Below are positions 1 through 8,547 of a DNA stretch of 54,791 bases, piece after piece. Source of the DNA: JAYGED01 sp046582565. GTDB taxonomy: Bacteria > Pseudomonadota > Alphaproteobacteria > JAAXGF01. A program made the translations under genes and the position numbers. The stretch covers positions 1-54,791 of the forward strand of contig JAYGED010000198.1 in assembly GCA_046582565.1 (NCBI GenBank), in the 5' to 3' direction. The notes beneath the pieces were generated by a model, which did not search any database, was not told where the DNA came from, and was given only the letters and a program-made list of their open reading frames with translations. The first letter of the stretch is position 1. Every line of letters begins with the position of its first letter.

Positions 1-955
1 CCTGGTGAAGGGCGGCGGCGTTGCGCCACAGGGTCTTGCGATGAACGTCGCTGGTGGCGATCAGGTCGAGCGCCGTTCTGACCGAGGCGACGTTGGACGG
101 CGACGGCGATGCGGTGAACATGTAGGGCCGGCTCGACAGGCGCAACAACTCGAACTCGGGATGATTCGAGGCGGCGAACCCGCCGATGGCGCCGAGACTC
201 TTGCTGAAGGTGCCGACCACGAAATCGACCGCCTCCTCGATGCCGTCGCTCTCGGCATTGCCACGGCCGTGCTCCCCGTAGATACCCAGCGAATGGGCTT
301 CATCGACCATCATATAGGCGCCGTGCTTGGTCTTGACCTCGGCGAAATCTGCGAGCGGCGCAACATCGCCCATCATGCTGTAGACCCCCTCGACAACGAT
401 CAAACATCTGGCCGCGCCGCCAGGCACCCGGCCCAGTCTGCGATCGAGATCGGCCGCATCGTTATGCTTGAAGCGGACGATGTCGGCGCCGCTGAGCCGG
501 CAGCCGTCATAGATGCTGGCGTGGTTGTCGGCATCGATCAGCACCGTATCACCGGGCCCAAGAAGCCCGGCCAGCACCCCGAGGTTGGCCTGATAGCCGG
601 TGCTGAACACAATCGCCGATGAGCGCTGGAAGAATTTGGCTATCGCGGCCTCAAGGTCCTGGTGGAGGGCGTAGCTGCCGTTTGCGATGCGCGAGCCTGT
701 TGTGCCGGTTCCCTCGGCGGCGACGGCGGCCCGCGCCGCTTCCATGCAAGCCGGATCGAAGGTCAGGCCGAGATAGTTGTTGGTGCCGAACAGGATGACG
801 TCGCGCCCGTCGATAACCGCCTCGGTGGCCGATTTGACCCGGTCCATGCGCACATGGAAGGGGTTGACGCCGTCGCCGAGCAATTGTTCGCGGGTCTCGT
901 CGAGCGCGTTGAATTTATCGAACAGATCGCCGGAATTGTTCACGTATTTGTTCAC
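1..955 (-). CDS. spt: Serine palmitoyltransferase-like alpha-oxoamine synthase (partial, cut at left edge)
   Basis: PLP-dependent fold-type I enzyme of the alpha-oxoamine synthase family. In this context it most likely condenses serine with a long-chain acyl thioester to give 3-ketosphinganine, the first step of sphingolipid synthesis in the cytosol. I translated the minus strand. The GTG start at 955 overlaps the TGA of the upstream ACP (GTGA). The frame then reads about 318 codons off the left edge with no stop. Visible motifs are NNYLGL, TGSR, the cofactor-contacting DEAHSLG, and the Schiff-base lysine at about residue 252 in TFSKSLG. The C-terminus is missing. By sequence alone it could be AONS/BioF or 2-amino-3-ketobutyrate ligase, but the private ACP, CerR-like reductase and acyl-ACP synthetase next door argue for Spt. 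Confidence 0.85.
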   Translation of the reverse strand, partial: MNKYVNNSGDLFDKFNALDETREQLLGDGVNPFHVRMDRVKSATEAVIDGRDVILFGTNNYLGLTFDPACMEAARAAVAAEGTGTTGSRIANGSYALHQDLEAAIAKFFQRSSAIVFSTGYQANLGVLAGLLGPGDTVLIDADNHASIYDGCRLSGADIVRFKHNDAADLDRRLGRVPGGAARCLIVVEGVYSMMGDVAPLADFAEVKTKHGAYMMVDEAHSLGIYGEHGRGNAESDGIEEAVDFVVGTFSKSLGAIGGFAASNHPEFELLRLSSRPYMFTASPSPSNVASVRTALDLIATSDVHRKTLWRNAAALHQ

Positions 956-1233
956 GGGGCTCCGCCCTCAGCCTGCGCGTCAATCATCCGTCTAACGATG
1001 TCTGAAAGATCGCCCACGGTGCGCACATCGGCAAGAAGATTGATCGGGATAGAAATTTCATAGGCGTCCTCGATATTCATCAGCAAATCGAGTATGGCCA
1101 CGGAATCGATATTGAGATCGGCGTTGATATCGGTGGCCTCGGTCAACTCGATACCGTTCTTGTTATACGGCACAAGCTGCTCACGGATTTGCTCAAATAC
1201 CTTCGTGGGATCGCCGATTATCGCTTCTGTCAC
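952..1233 (-). CDS. acpR: Dedicated acyl carrier protein for sphingolipid synthesis
   Basis: Small acidic acyl carrier protein of 93 residues starting with GTG. The phosphopantetheine attachment serine is at about residue 44 in NIDSVAILDLL, a DSV variant of the usual DSL. It is not the housekeeping AcpP: it sits between the CerR-like reductase and spt, overlaps spt by four bases (GTGA), and carries an N-terminal extension before helix 1. From work on Caulobacter, AcpR carries the acyl chain delivered by a specialised synthetase to Spt. That role here is inferred from gene order. The 93 bases upstream, to the stop of the reductase, hold only the leader. Confidence 0.85.
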   Translation of the reverse strand: MTEAIIGDPTKVFEQIREQLVPYNKNGIELTEATDINADLNIDSVAILDLLMNIEDAYEISIPINLLADVRTVGDLSDIVRRMIDAQAEGGAP

Positions 1234-1326
1234 GGTTGTCTCTTGAAATGCATGAAGATCAATTACGAGGTTGTAACAAGTTCAACGGGGCGGGTTCAAC
1301 TCACAATTTGCAACAATCAGGTTTCA

Positions 1327-2367
1327 TTAATTCAGCCAGCCCTCGCAGCGATACCAGGCGATGGTCTGGGCGAAGCCCGCATCGAGGCTTATGCCGGGCG
1401 TCCAGTCGGTCAGCTCGGCGAGTGGGTTTTGGGCGCAAAGCCAGTCGGTGTGATAAAGCTCCCTGATCTTGTCCCGGGTCAGGTTCGGGGTCGCGCCGAA
1501 CAGGGCGCAGAACCCCTGGTTGATCGCGGCCAGCCCTTCCATCAGGACGCGCGGCGGGGCAAAGCGGGTCATCGGCCGGTCGAAACCGCGCCCCGCGGCG
1601 GCGGCGATATCGGCCCAACTGTAGCCTTCGGCGCAGCCGTCGCGCAGCTCGTATGTCTCGCCGACGCCAATCTCCGCCGCCAGCAGCGCCACCACCGCCC
1701 CGGCCAGGTCGGCGCCATGGATCAGTGATAACCGCGCCGCCGCGCCGCCCGGCAGCGGCGCCAGCCCGCGCTGGTAGAGCCGGAAGAAATCCAGGGTCGC
1801 CCGGTCACCGGGGCCATAAACGGCGGGCGGCCGCAACACGGTCCAGGCGAGCCCGTCGCCATGGCGGGCGAGGGCGCGCTCGCCGGCCCGCTTGCTCGCC
1901 GCGTAACGGGACAAGCCCTCCTCCCGCGCGGCCAGAGACGACATCAGAATGAATCGGGGCGGGGCCGTACAATCCGCGGCGACAGCGGCCAGGCGCGCCA
2001 CGCCGGCCTCGTTGACCGCATTGAACGCGGCCGCCGAAGCGGCGCGCACCAGCCCGGCACAATGAACCACCGCATCGGCGCCTTCGAGAAGGCGCTCGAG
2101 GCTTGGCCTGTCTTCAAGGCTGCCTTGGATGAGGGTGGCGAAATCCGGGCCCCGGCCGGGGCCCCGAACCAGGGCGCGGACGCGCCAGCCGTCGGCGTTG
2201 AGAAGACGCGCCACATGACCGCCGACGAAGCCGGTCGCGCCGGTTACGGCGACAGTGCCGAGGTCGGGCCTGGGATCAGTCAGCCGCGGCGAGGGAGGCA
2301 GATGTAGTTCGGGGGTTGCTGGGCTGAGTAACCAGCTCCGGCGCACATTGGGCGGGAGGATCCGCAT
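1327..2367 (-). CDS. cerR: NAD(P)-dependent epimerase/dehydratase-family reductase, CerR-like
   Basis: Extended short-chain dehydrogenase. The Rossmann motif TGATGFVGG lies close to the N-terminus and the catalytic YAASK follows a serine-containing strand (SSLAAREEG). In the sphingolipid context it is best called a ceramide reductase, which reduces the 3-keto group of the acylated sphinganine; in bacteria this follows N-acylation. The start is uncertain. The first recognisable domain residues are at about 2270, directly after the stop of the upstream acyl-ACP synthetase. The nearest in-frame starts are GTG at 2346 and ATG at 2367, both inside that gene's 3' end, so translational coupling is likely. 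The stop is TAA at 1327. The family is certain; the substrate is inferred from the neighbours. Confidence 0.75.
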   Translation of the reverse strand: MRILPPNVRRSWLLSPATPELHLPPSPRLTDPRPDLGTVAVTGATGFVGGHVARLLNADGWRVRALVRGPGRGPDFATLIQGSLEDRPSLERLLEGADAVVHCAGLVRAASAAAFNAVNEAGVARLAAVAADCTAPPRFILMSSLAAREEGLSRYAASKRAGERALARHGDGLAWTVLRPPAVYGPGDRATLDFFRLYQRGLAPLPGGAAARLSLIHGADLAGAVVALLAAEIGVGETYELRDGCAEGYSWADIAAAAGRGFDRPMTRFAPPRVLMEGLAAINQGFCALFGATPNLTRDKIRELYHTDWLCAQNPLAELTDWTPGISLDAGFAQTIAWYRCEGWLN

Positions 2368-4099
2368 AGCCGCCTTCGAGATATTTCGCCTTGACGGCGG
2401 AGCGGCTGAGCTTGCCCGACGAGGTATGGGGCAGGCTACGCGGCAGCGCCAAAACCACCTCGCAAGCGACACCGGCGGCGGCATGAACCGTCGCGGTGAT
2501 GGTGCGAATCATTTCGCGGCGCAGATTGGGATCAATCAGTCGACGGCCAAGAACGATAACCACGCGCTCGGCGCCGTCCCATCCGGTAACCGAGAACGCC
2601 GCCACATCGCCGGTGCGCACACCGGACAATTGTTCGAGCGCCCATTCGATATCCTGGGGCCAAATATTGCGCCCATGGCAGATGATCAGGTCTTTGATGC
2701 GTCCGGTGATCACCAGACTACCGTCGATCAGATAGCCCATGTCGCCGGTATTGAGCCAGCCGTCCTTCGAGATCGCCTGAGACGACATTTCCTCATCCTG
2801 GAAATAGCCGGTCATCACGCTCGGGCCCTTGATATGAACGGTGCCGATTTCACGGTCGGCAAGGGCCGCGCCCTGATCGTCGCGAATGGCGATCTGATGG
2901 TCCGGCATGGCCTGGCCGCAGAGCGTGAAGGGCCGCGTTTTGGGCACGGAAGCAGCATCCCCGTCGCATCCATTACTCTTGGCGGGTACGGCGCGCTGGT
3001 TCAGGGTGTATTGCGCCCGATCGATGCGATCCACCTCGATACCCTTATCGAGCGGCGCGAAACAAACCGCCAGGGTCGATTCCGCAAGCCCATAGCTGGC
3101 AACGAATGCAGAGCGGCGGAAGCCGGTGCTGGCGAAGGTGTCGTGGAACCGCTCAAGCACATCCGGGCGGATCATATCGCCGCCGATGCCGGCCGCCCGC
3201 CAGGCGGAAAGATCGAAGCTTTTCGCCGAGCCGTTCAGCGCCCGGCGCGAACAGAGGTCATAGCCCAGGGTCGGCCCGAACGACAAGGTGCCGCCGTTTG
3301 CGGTCAACACCTTGGGCCAGAGCAGAGGCCGGCGCACGAAATCCGAGGTTGCGATGAAGTCCATGGACATCTGGCAAAGCATGGGCGACAGGGCAAAGCC
3401 GACAAGCCCCATATCGTGATAGAGCGGCAACCAGGAAACGCCGCGGTCGCCGGGCCGCACGACCAGGCCGTGGCGGATGATGCAGCCCATGTTGCTGAGC
3501 GCCGCATGCTGGGAGATGGTCACACCGCGCGGGAAGCGGGTGCTGCCCGAGGAATATTGAATATAGCAAATATCGTCCGGACCGAACGGCCTGAGCTCGA
3601 CACCGTCTTCGGGAAGGGCGTTGAAATCCTCCGGCGTTCCGGCCATTTGCACGGCAAGGCCCTCGACAGCCTCCTCAAGAAAGCCTGAGAATTCGACCGG
3701 CGCCACGGCCGCCACCGCGCCGGCGCTCTCAATCATGCGCGCGATGCGCTGCACATAGGGATCGTGCCCGCCCAGGTTCATCGGCAAGGGGAGCGGCACG
3801 GGCACGAGGGCGGCATATTGACAGGCGTAGAAGAAGCACAGGAAATCGGGGCTGGTGTCGGCAATGATGGCCACCCGCCCGCCGGCGGGCAATCGTGCGC
3901 GAATGAAGCGCCGGGCCAGGGCGACCGCGCGCTCGCGTATCTCGCCGTAACTCAGGCTGACACCAAGCTCGCCGGCTGCGGTATAAAAATTAGTGCCGGT
4001 TTGGCCCCGGGCCGCGTAATCGAGCCCTTCGGTCAAGGTGTCAAACGTTGCGGGCTTCAGAGCCAGACGCAGATTGCTTGTCGGTGTCACTCCCGACAT
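2276..4099 (-). CDS. aasR: Fatty acyl-AMP ligase / acyl-ACP synthetase (AasR-like)
   Basis: ANL-superfamily adenylating enzyme of about 607 residues, of the FAAL type that activates fatty acids as acyl-AMP and passes them to an ACP. Visible motifs are the P-loop YIQYSSGSTRFPRGV, the YHDMGL motif, the YGLAESTL adenine-binding motif and GDMGYL before the C-terminal subdomain. I chose ATG 4099 because GGAG lies eight bases upstream; an in-frame ATG at 4192 would add an unconserved leader of 31 residues. Its 3' end overlaps the CerR-like gene, with ACP and spt following, so the four genes form one operon. The likely role is loading the dedicated ACP for Spt. Caulobacter has an equivalent synthetase in the same cluster. 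Confidence 0.82.
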   Translation of the reverse strand: MSGVTPTSNLRLALKPATFDTLTEGLDYAARGQTGTNFYTAAGELGVSLSYGEIRERAVALARRFIRARLPAGGRVAIIADTSPDFLCFFYACQYAALVPVPLPLPMNLGGHDPYVQRIARMIESAGAVAAVAPVEFSGFLEEAVEGLAVQMAGTPEDFNALPEDGVELRPFGPDDICYIQYSSGSTRFPRGVTISQHAALSNMGCIIRHGLVVRPGDRGVSWLPLYHDMGLVGFALSPMLCQMSMDFIATSDFVRRPLLWPKVLTANGGTLSFGPTLGYDLCSRRALNGSAKSFDLSAWRAAGIGGDMIRPDVLERFHDTFASTGFRRSAFVASYGLAESTLAVCFAPLDKGIEVDRIDRAQYTLNQRAVPAKSNGCDGDAASVPKTRPFTLCGQAMPDHQIAIRDDQGAALADREIGTVHIKGPSVMTGYFQDEEMSSQAISKDGWLNTGDMGYLIDGSLVITGRIKDLIICHGRNIWPQDIEWALEQLSGVRTGDVAAFSVTGWDGAERVVIVLGRRLIDPNLRREMIRTITATVHAAAGVACEVVLALPRSLPHTSSGKLSRSAVKAKYLEGGYADPPAQCAPELVTQPSNPRTTSASLAAAD

Positions 4100-4547
4100 C
4101 ACATCAGTCTCCGAAAATTTCGGCAATGAGCCTGAACTGGCAATTCGACAAACCCCATACTCTAACTCGCCTCTGTTACTCAGCGTTGCCACCGAAAAAC
4201 CAACTCGCCCCGCGCCTCAAAAAGCTGCATGACCCCCATCATGCCATGGCCGCCTTCCACCATGTTTCCAACCCGGATGAGACGTGCTCAGGAGTAACCT
4301 ATATTAACGGCAGAGACGCCTTTACCCAATCCCTTAGTATTTACATTGGACTCACGTATAAACAGCAATTACTCATCTAGAATCCGTAGCTTACACCAAG
4401 TATCAATCCTATTACCCGATGTTTTGCTCAATAGCTACCGTTTTACAACAGTTTCATGGGGTTTTCACGATCACAAAATGTTACTAACTGTCATATTGCG
4501 GGGTTTATACTTTACTGAATACATGGATATTTAAAATCCTGGCGGTG
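4100..4547. other. AT-rich intergenic leader upstream of the acyl-ACP synthetase operon
   Basis: About 450 bases without a convincing gene, clearly lower in GC than the flanks. Reading leftward, it precedes the synthetase operon and probably holds its promoter and a long 5' leader. The best match I see on the minus strand is TTGGGT, 17 bases, TAATAT around 4295-4335, which is weak. Short reading frames here have no ribosome site or coding character. Confidence 0.4.
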
Positions 4548-4570
4548 TTTTGGTAGCAACGGCTACAAAA
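4548..4570 (-). terminator. AT-rich hairpin after the nucleotidyltransferase gene
   Basis: The sequence is an inverted repeat: TTTTG-TAGC pairs with GCTA-CAAAA around a four-base loop, with one bulge. It starts immediately after the TGA at 4571-4573 of the minus-strand gene. The A/T flanks could act as a bidirectional terminator. The stem is imperfect, so confidence is modest. Confidence 0.4.
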
Positions 4571-5368
4571 TCAAATATCGCCGCGCGTCCGGATAATATT
4601 TTCCACGAGTTTCATATGGGCGGGCGTGTCCACATCGATGGCCGCATCGGCAAACGGCATCGCCACCGCGGCGGCGGTCAGGCCGAGCCGTCGGGATGCA
4701 GCGGCGAACCCGGCCTCAAGCGTCGCCCCACCCGCCAGAAAACGCATGATGGCCAGCGCGCCAAAGCCCTTGAAAAGCCGCCAGGGATGCTTCCGATCCT
4801 GCTCGATCCGCCGCCAAAACGCCACCGCGTCCAGCGACCGCGGCGTCATGGCGGCAAACAGATTGCATCCCGTATAGCGCCCGCCGCGAAACCGTAGAAA
4901 GGTGCGCTGAGCGTCGGGATAGGCCTCGAGCACGACCGTGTCCGAGGCCAGCCCGACAGCGATATCGGCTTTGCTCTGTCGTGCCTGGCTGCAGAAATGA
5001 TCGACCATCTCGGCGCGCAACAAGGGCACATCCGAGGTCGTCACCAAGACCGGCCAGGGCTGCGCCAATGAGTCGATAGCCTGGGCGACGCTGAGGCTCG
5101 GCGACTCGGCGCTGTCGATCAGGGCGATGTCGTGCGCCTCGATCAAGGCGGCGATGTCGGGCGCCGCCATAAGTGCTGCGGGATCATCGATGCTGATCGC
5201 CAGGGCGCCGACGCTGCGGCTCGCCACAAGCGCACTGAGCACCCGGGCCAGCATGGCCTGGCCGCCCATAGGGACCAGGCCCTTGTGGCTGCATTGCCCC
5301 GCCGCCGCGACCGGATCGACGCCGTCGCGCCGGGCCGCCAACACCAGCGCGGTAAACCTCTCCGTCAC
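4571..5368 (-). CDS. MobA/GT-A-like nucleotidyltransferase, candidate phosphoglycerate cytidylyltransferase (CpgD-like)
   Basis: 265 residues with an N-terminal GT-A nucleotidyltransferase fold. The start has LVLAARRDGVDP, a degenerate form of the nucleotide-binding loop, then SHKGLVPMGGQAML and a metal-site strand VLVTTSDVPLL. The GTG start at 5368 overlaps the TGA of the bCerS-like gene, so the two are translationally coupled. In Caulobacter a nucleotidyltransferase encoded close to bCerS (CpgD) makes CDP-glycerate from CTP and 3-phosphoglycerate for ceramide diphosphoglycerate. Position and fold suggest the same role here, but this is inference. A molybdenum-cofactor guanylyltransferase is the main alternative, and no molybdenum genes are nearby. 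Confidence 0.65.
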   Translation of the reverse strand: MTERFTALVLAARRDGVDPVAAAGQCSHKGLVPMGGQAMLARVLSALVASRSVGALAISIDDPAALMAAPDIAALIEAHDIALIDSAESPSLSVAQAIDSLAQPWPVLVTTSDVPLLRAEMVDHFCSQARQSKADIAVGLASDTVVLEAYPDAQRTFLRFRGGRYTGCNLFAAMTPRSLDAVAFWRRIEQDRKHPWRLFKGFGALAIMRFLAGGATLEAGFAAASRRLGLTAAAVAMPFADAAIDVDTPAHMKLVENIIRTRGDI

Positions 5369-6516
5369 GCCAGGGCTTTTTCATAGATGCGATAGGTTTT
5401 GTATTGGCGCGCCCCGCAGACGTCGATAATCCGGCGCATGGGCAGGTTGCTCTCGAGCACCCAGGACAGTTCCGCATAGTCGAAGCCGGCGGCGGTAAGA
5501 TCGCGATAGATAGCATCGATCGCCGTGAAGGCGAGCGCCGCACCCAGGGAGCTGTCGTGGTATTTCCTGCGCACTCCCATGAGCACAACGCGCGCGCTGC
5601 GCATGCGGCCGACCTTCAAGCGCCACAACAGCTTGGCCCAACCGAACGGCAACAGGCGCCCGTCGAGATCGGCAATCGCCTCGTTCAGGTTGGGCAGGTT
5701 GACCGCCATCGCCGCCGGCACGCCCTCGACCTCGACGATGCTGACCAGCTGCTCGGAGATCAGCGGCTTTATGCTCTTCGCCAAATGCTTGATCTCGGCG
5801 GCGGTGAAGGGAACAAAGCCCCAATTGCCGGACCAGGCGTCATTGAAGATATCGAGAATGATTTCGAGCTCCGCCTGATAGCGCGACTTGTCGAGATGGC
5901 GCAGTTTGATCGAGTTGCCGCGCTGGGCCCGCTTGATAATCGCCAGGGGACCGGACGGCAAGGCCTGGCTGCGGTCGAAGCGGTAGGCGAACAGATCATT
6001 CGCCTTGCTATAGCCCTCGGCCTCGATGCGGCTTGCATAATAGGGCGGCGCATGGCCCATCATCATCGACGGCGGGCTGTCGAAGCCGTCGATCAGCAGG
6101 CCGGATTCATCGTTGATAGACAGGCTGAACGGCCCGCGCGCCGTAACCATGCCCCTGTCACGGAGCCAGCCCTCGGCGGCAGCGAACAGGCCCTTGAAGA
6201 CCGCCCCATCGTCGATGCCCTCGATGAAGCCGAAATTCCCGCAACCATCGTTATAGCGTTCGAGATAGTTGTGATCGAGCTGCGCGCTGATGCGCCCGAC
6301 CGGCCGGCCATCGCTGATCGCCAGCCAATAGGCGACCTCGGCATGATCGAAATAGGGATTGGATTTCGGATTGAGATGGTCGCGCCTCTCAAGCATCAGC
6401 GGCGCGACCCAATGGGGGTCATCGGCGTAGATGTCGAAAGGGACTCTGATGAAGCGGTCTATACCGGCACTGTCGCCGACCTGCTCGATGCGGAGATCAG
6501 TCACCGCCAGAGGCAT
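5365..6516 (-). CDS. bcerS: GNAT-fold N-acyltransferase, bacterial ceramide synthase-like (bCerS)
   Basis: About 383 residues with a GNAT-like fold. Features of the family seen in sphingolipid-making bacteria include PFDIYADDPHWVAPL near the N-terminus, GRPVGRISA, GNFGFIEG, a GPFSLSINDESGLLIDGF block and HAPPYYASRIE. It probably transfers an acyl chain to the amine of 3-ketosphinganine. I chose ATG 6516, which overlaps the end of the hydroxylase gene by 20 bases; longer upstream readings only translate that gene in another frame. It overlaps the nucleotidyltransferase start at its 3' end. It is encoded apart from spt by about 4 kb, as in Caulobacter. Assignment rests on family resemblance and context. 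Confidence 0.75.
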   Translation of the reverse strand: MPLAVTDLRIEQVGDSAGIDRFIRVPFDIYADDPHWVAPLMLERRDHLNPKSNPYFDHAEVAYWLAISDGRPVGRISAQLDHNYLERYNDGCGNFGFIEGIDDGAVFKGLFAAAEGWLRDRGMVTARGPFSLSINDESGLLIDGFDSPPSMMMGHAPPYYASRIEAEGYSKANDLFAYRFDRSQALPSGPLAIIKRAQRGNSIKLRHLDKSRYQAELEIILDIFNDAWSGNWGFVPFTAAEIKHLAKSIKPLISEQLVSIVEVEGVPAAMAVNLPNLNEAIADLDGRLLPFGWAKLLWRLKVGRMRSARVVLMGVRRKYHDSSLGAALAFTAIDAIYRDLTAAGFDYAELSWVLESNLPMRRIIDVCGARQYKTYRIYEKALA

Positions 6517-7255
6517 CGCTCGTTGCGCCGGGCGCAGTCGACAGCTCTTTGACCCAGGGGTAGCGCTCGCCTTCGGCCTCGTCATAGCCCAGGTTGAAGT
6601 TGGTGGCGCTGCGCGGGATGGCCTGGGCGTCGCCATAGAAGGTCCCCAGCACCCGGTCCCAGAAGAAATTCGTAATGCCGTAATTGCCCTGTTCGTTGTG
6701 GAAATGGTGCATCAGGTGGAGCTTCTTGATGCGCCCGATGAAGCGCCATTTCGGGGCATAGGAGAGATGCTGCATGCAATGGCAGAATTCATAGAAACAG
6801 GTCACCGCCATGCCCGTGCCGAATGCCGCGGCACTGCCCGCCGGCCCGGCCAGAAGCCAGCCGATCGGCAGGGTGACGGCGGCGATGGTCGGCAGGGTGG
6901 TATACAGCGCGCCGAACAGCACGCCGAGATCGTTGGGGTCCTGGTGGTGGTCGTAATGCACACGCTTCCACAGGGGTGCCGTCTGCGCATTCTTGTAGAG
7001 ATAACGGCCATGCAGAACGTAGCGATGCAGGAGATACCAGACCAGGGGATAGGCCATCGCTGCGATCACCATGGCCGCCGCCACACCCAACGCGCGGCCG
7101 TCCCACAGCGCCGCCACCAGACCAGCGGAGACCACCGCGAGCAGGGCATAGGCGCGAATCGCCGGATAGGCCACATAAGCGCGCAGCAGATCGCTCAGGG
7201 TCATCTTGTCGAGATAATGCTTGCGACCGTCCCACAGCTCGTTGCTGAAAAACAC
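6497..7255 (-). CDS. Fatty acid hydroxylase/sterol desaturase-superfamily membrane protein
   Basis: 252 residues, an integral membrane di-iron hydroxylase. Histidine clusters typical of the superfamily are visible: HRYVLH, HYDHH, HCMQH and HLMHHFHNEQ, with hydrophobic stretches before and between them. I chose GTG at 7255 because GGAGG sits five bases upstream; reading further back gives sequence without family character. It begins the operon hydroxylase, bCerS, nucleotidyltransferase. Likely substrates are the acyl chain or long-chain base of ceramide, by analogy with eukaryotic FA2H and SUR2 enzymes and from the gene order. The exact hydroxylation position cannot be read from the sequence. 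Confidence 0.78.
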   Translation of the reverse strand: MFFSNELWDGRKHYLDKMTLSDLLRAYVAYPAIRAYALLAVVSAGLVAALWDGRALGVAAAMVIAAMAYPLVWYLLHRYVLHGRYLYKNAQTAPLWKRVHYDHHQDPNDLGVLFGALYTTLPTIAAVTLPIGWLLAGPAGSAAAFGTGMAVTCFYEFCHCMQHLSYAPKWRFIGRIKKLHLMHHFHNEQGNYGITNFFWDRVLGTFYGDAQAIPRSATNFNLGYDEAEGERYPWVKELSTAPGATSDASGGD

Positions 7256-7328
7256 ATCCGCCTCCAAATACGCTCTAATTTCGCCGCGACAATAGCTTTT
7301 CGCCCCCCCACAAGGCAAGCCTTTGAAC

Positions 7329-8428
7329 TTAGCTATCTGACCACTTAGCGTCGGGCACGATGACAAGCTTACCAATGAAGTTTTTCGCCATGAAATCGGC
7401 CTGCGCCCGATGCAGGTCCGATAGCTTATAGACTCCGCCAACCATGGCCTTGAGCGTGCCGGACACGATATATTCGACCAGTCGATCGAAGTCGCCGCGA
7501 GTGCCTTGTGACGAGCCCTCCAGCCGCAGATGTTTCAAATAGACGGTGCGGAGGTCCATCTCGACAATCGGGCCGGCGATTGCGCCGCAGACTATATAAC
7601 GACCTTCCGGCCTCAGGATACGCAACAGATCGTTGAACAGGGATCCGGCAACCACATCAACGATGACATCGACCGCATGTCCCGTCAGGGCGCTCTGCAC
7701 AGCGTCAACCATATCCTCCGCGTCTTTAGCGATCACCGCTTCGGCGCCGATTTCGAGCAGCGCGCGTTCCTTATCAAGGCTCGACAGGGCATAAGGGATG
7801 GCGCCCCGCGCGCGGCATAGCTGGATCACAGCAGAGCCGACACCGCCTGAAGCTCCCGTAACAAGGAAACGCTCACCGGCACTGAGCGCGGCTCCAGCAT
7901 ATGCTCGCCCGTCATATAGGCGCAGCAGAAGGTGGCGAGCTCGATATCGGTCTTGTCCGTATCAACCAATCGGGCCTGATCGGCCGGAACCGTCGTAAAT
8001 TCGGCAAAACCGCCGTCACGGCCATTGCCGATACAATCCAGGTTCGCGCAATTCAGGTCCGCGCGCGCCCCATCTTCGGTGCGACCATTGTAGATGCTGA
8101 AATCCACCATCACGCGCTCCCCTATTCTGGCCTCGGATACGCCCGATCCGACGGCGGCGATACGGCCGACAATGTCCGCCCCCTGGATGCGTGGAAACGT
8201 CAGGGTGGACTCCCCGCGTTGAAATGAAGTTACCGCTCCCTCATCATCTTCCGCACCGTAGGCTCCCTCGCGGGTCCAGATATCGGTGTTGTTCACGCCA
8301 CAGGCGGTGACTTCGATCAGAACCTCGTCGACCGCCGGCTCTGGTACGTCGAGATCGGTGCGGTAGACCAGCTTATCTGGGCCGCCGATGCCGGTGAGGA
8401 TCATCCCGCACATGCTGTTCGCTATCAT
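7329..8428 (-). pseudogene. Zinc-type alcohol dehydrogenase/quinone oxidoreductase, split by a one-base frameshift
   Basis: MDR-superfamily oxidoreductase of about 366 residues, read in two frames. The 5' part from 8428 holds the GroES-like domain (VNNTDIWTREGAYG, GADIVGRIAAVGSGV). It runs out of frame just after YMTGEHMLE at about 7891-7894. The following bases in the next frame encode LSAGERFLVTGASGGVGSAVIQLC, the expected NADPH-binding segment, and continue to the TGA at 7329. Loss of a single G after GAG would explain it exactly. It could be a real pseudogene or a consensus error. It faces a LysR regulator across a short intergenic region, so the two were probably a regulator-target pair. 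The catalytic zinc ligands are not obvious, which favours the quinone reductase group. Confidence 0.8.
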
Positions 8429-8513
8429 TTTGTGCCTCCACTACGATCATGCGCCTCTGCGCGAACAGTCACGCTGATTTTTATGCTTGTCTAATATAAG
8501 TTTGGTCGTTTTT

Positions 8514-8531
8514 AATGCCAAAATTGGTATT
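8514..8531. promoter_or_regulatory. Candidate LysR-type operator
   Basis: AATGCCAAAATTGGTATT is an interrupted inverted repeat with one mismatch and fits the T-N11-A pattern of LysR binding sites. It lies between the divergent oxidoreductase and the LysR gene, where an autoregulatory and activating site is expected. It also covers the first possible ATG of the regulator (8515), which argues that translation really begins at 8548. Confidence 0.55.
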
Positions 8532-8547
8532 AATTGAGAAAATCATC

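Noticed and set aside
2255..3688. A 477-codon plus-strand frame opposite the acyl-ACP synthetase
   Set aside because: No motif or ribosome site; the minus-strand gene has full ANL-family signatures.
8515..8547. Alternative ATG for the LysR gene at 8515
   Set aside because: It falls inside the likely operator, and the LysR family N-terminus fits ATG 8548 better.
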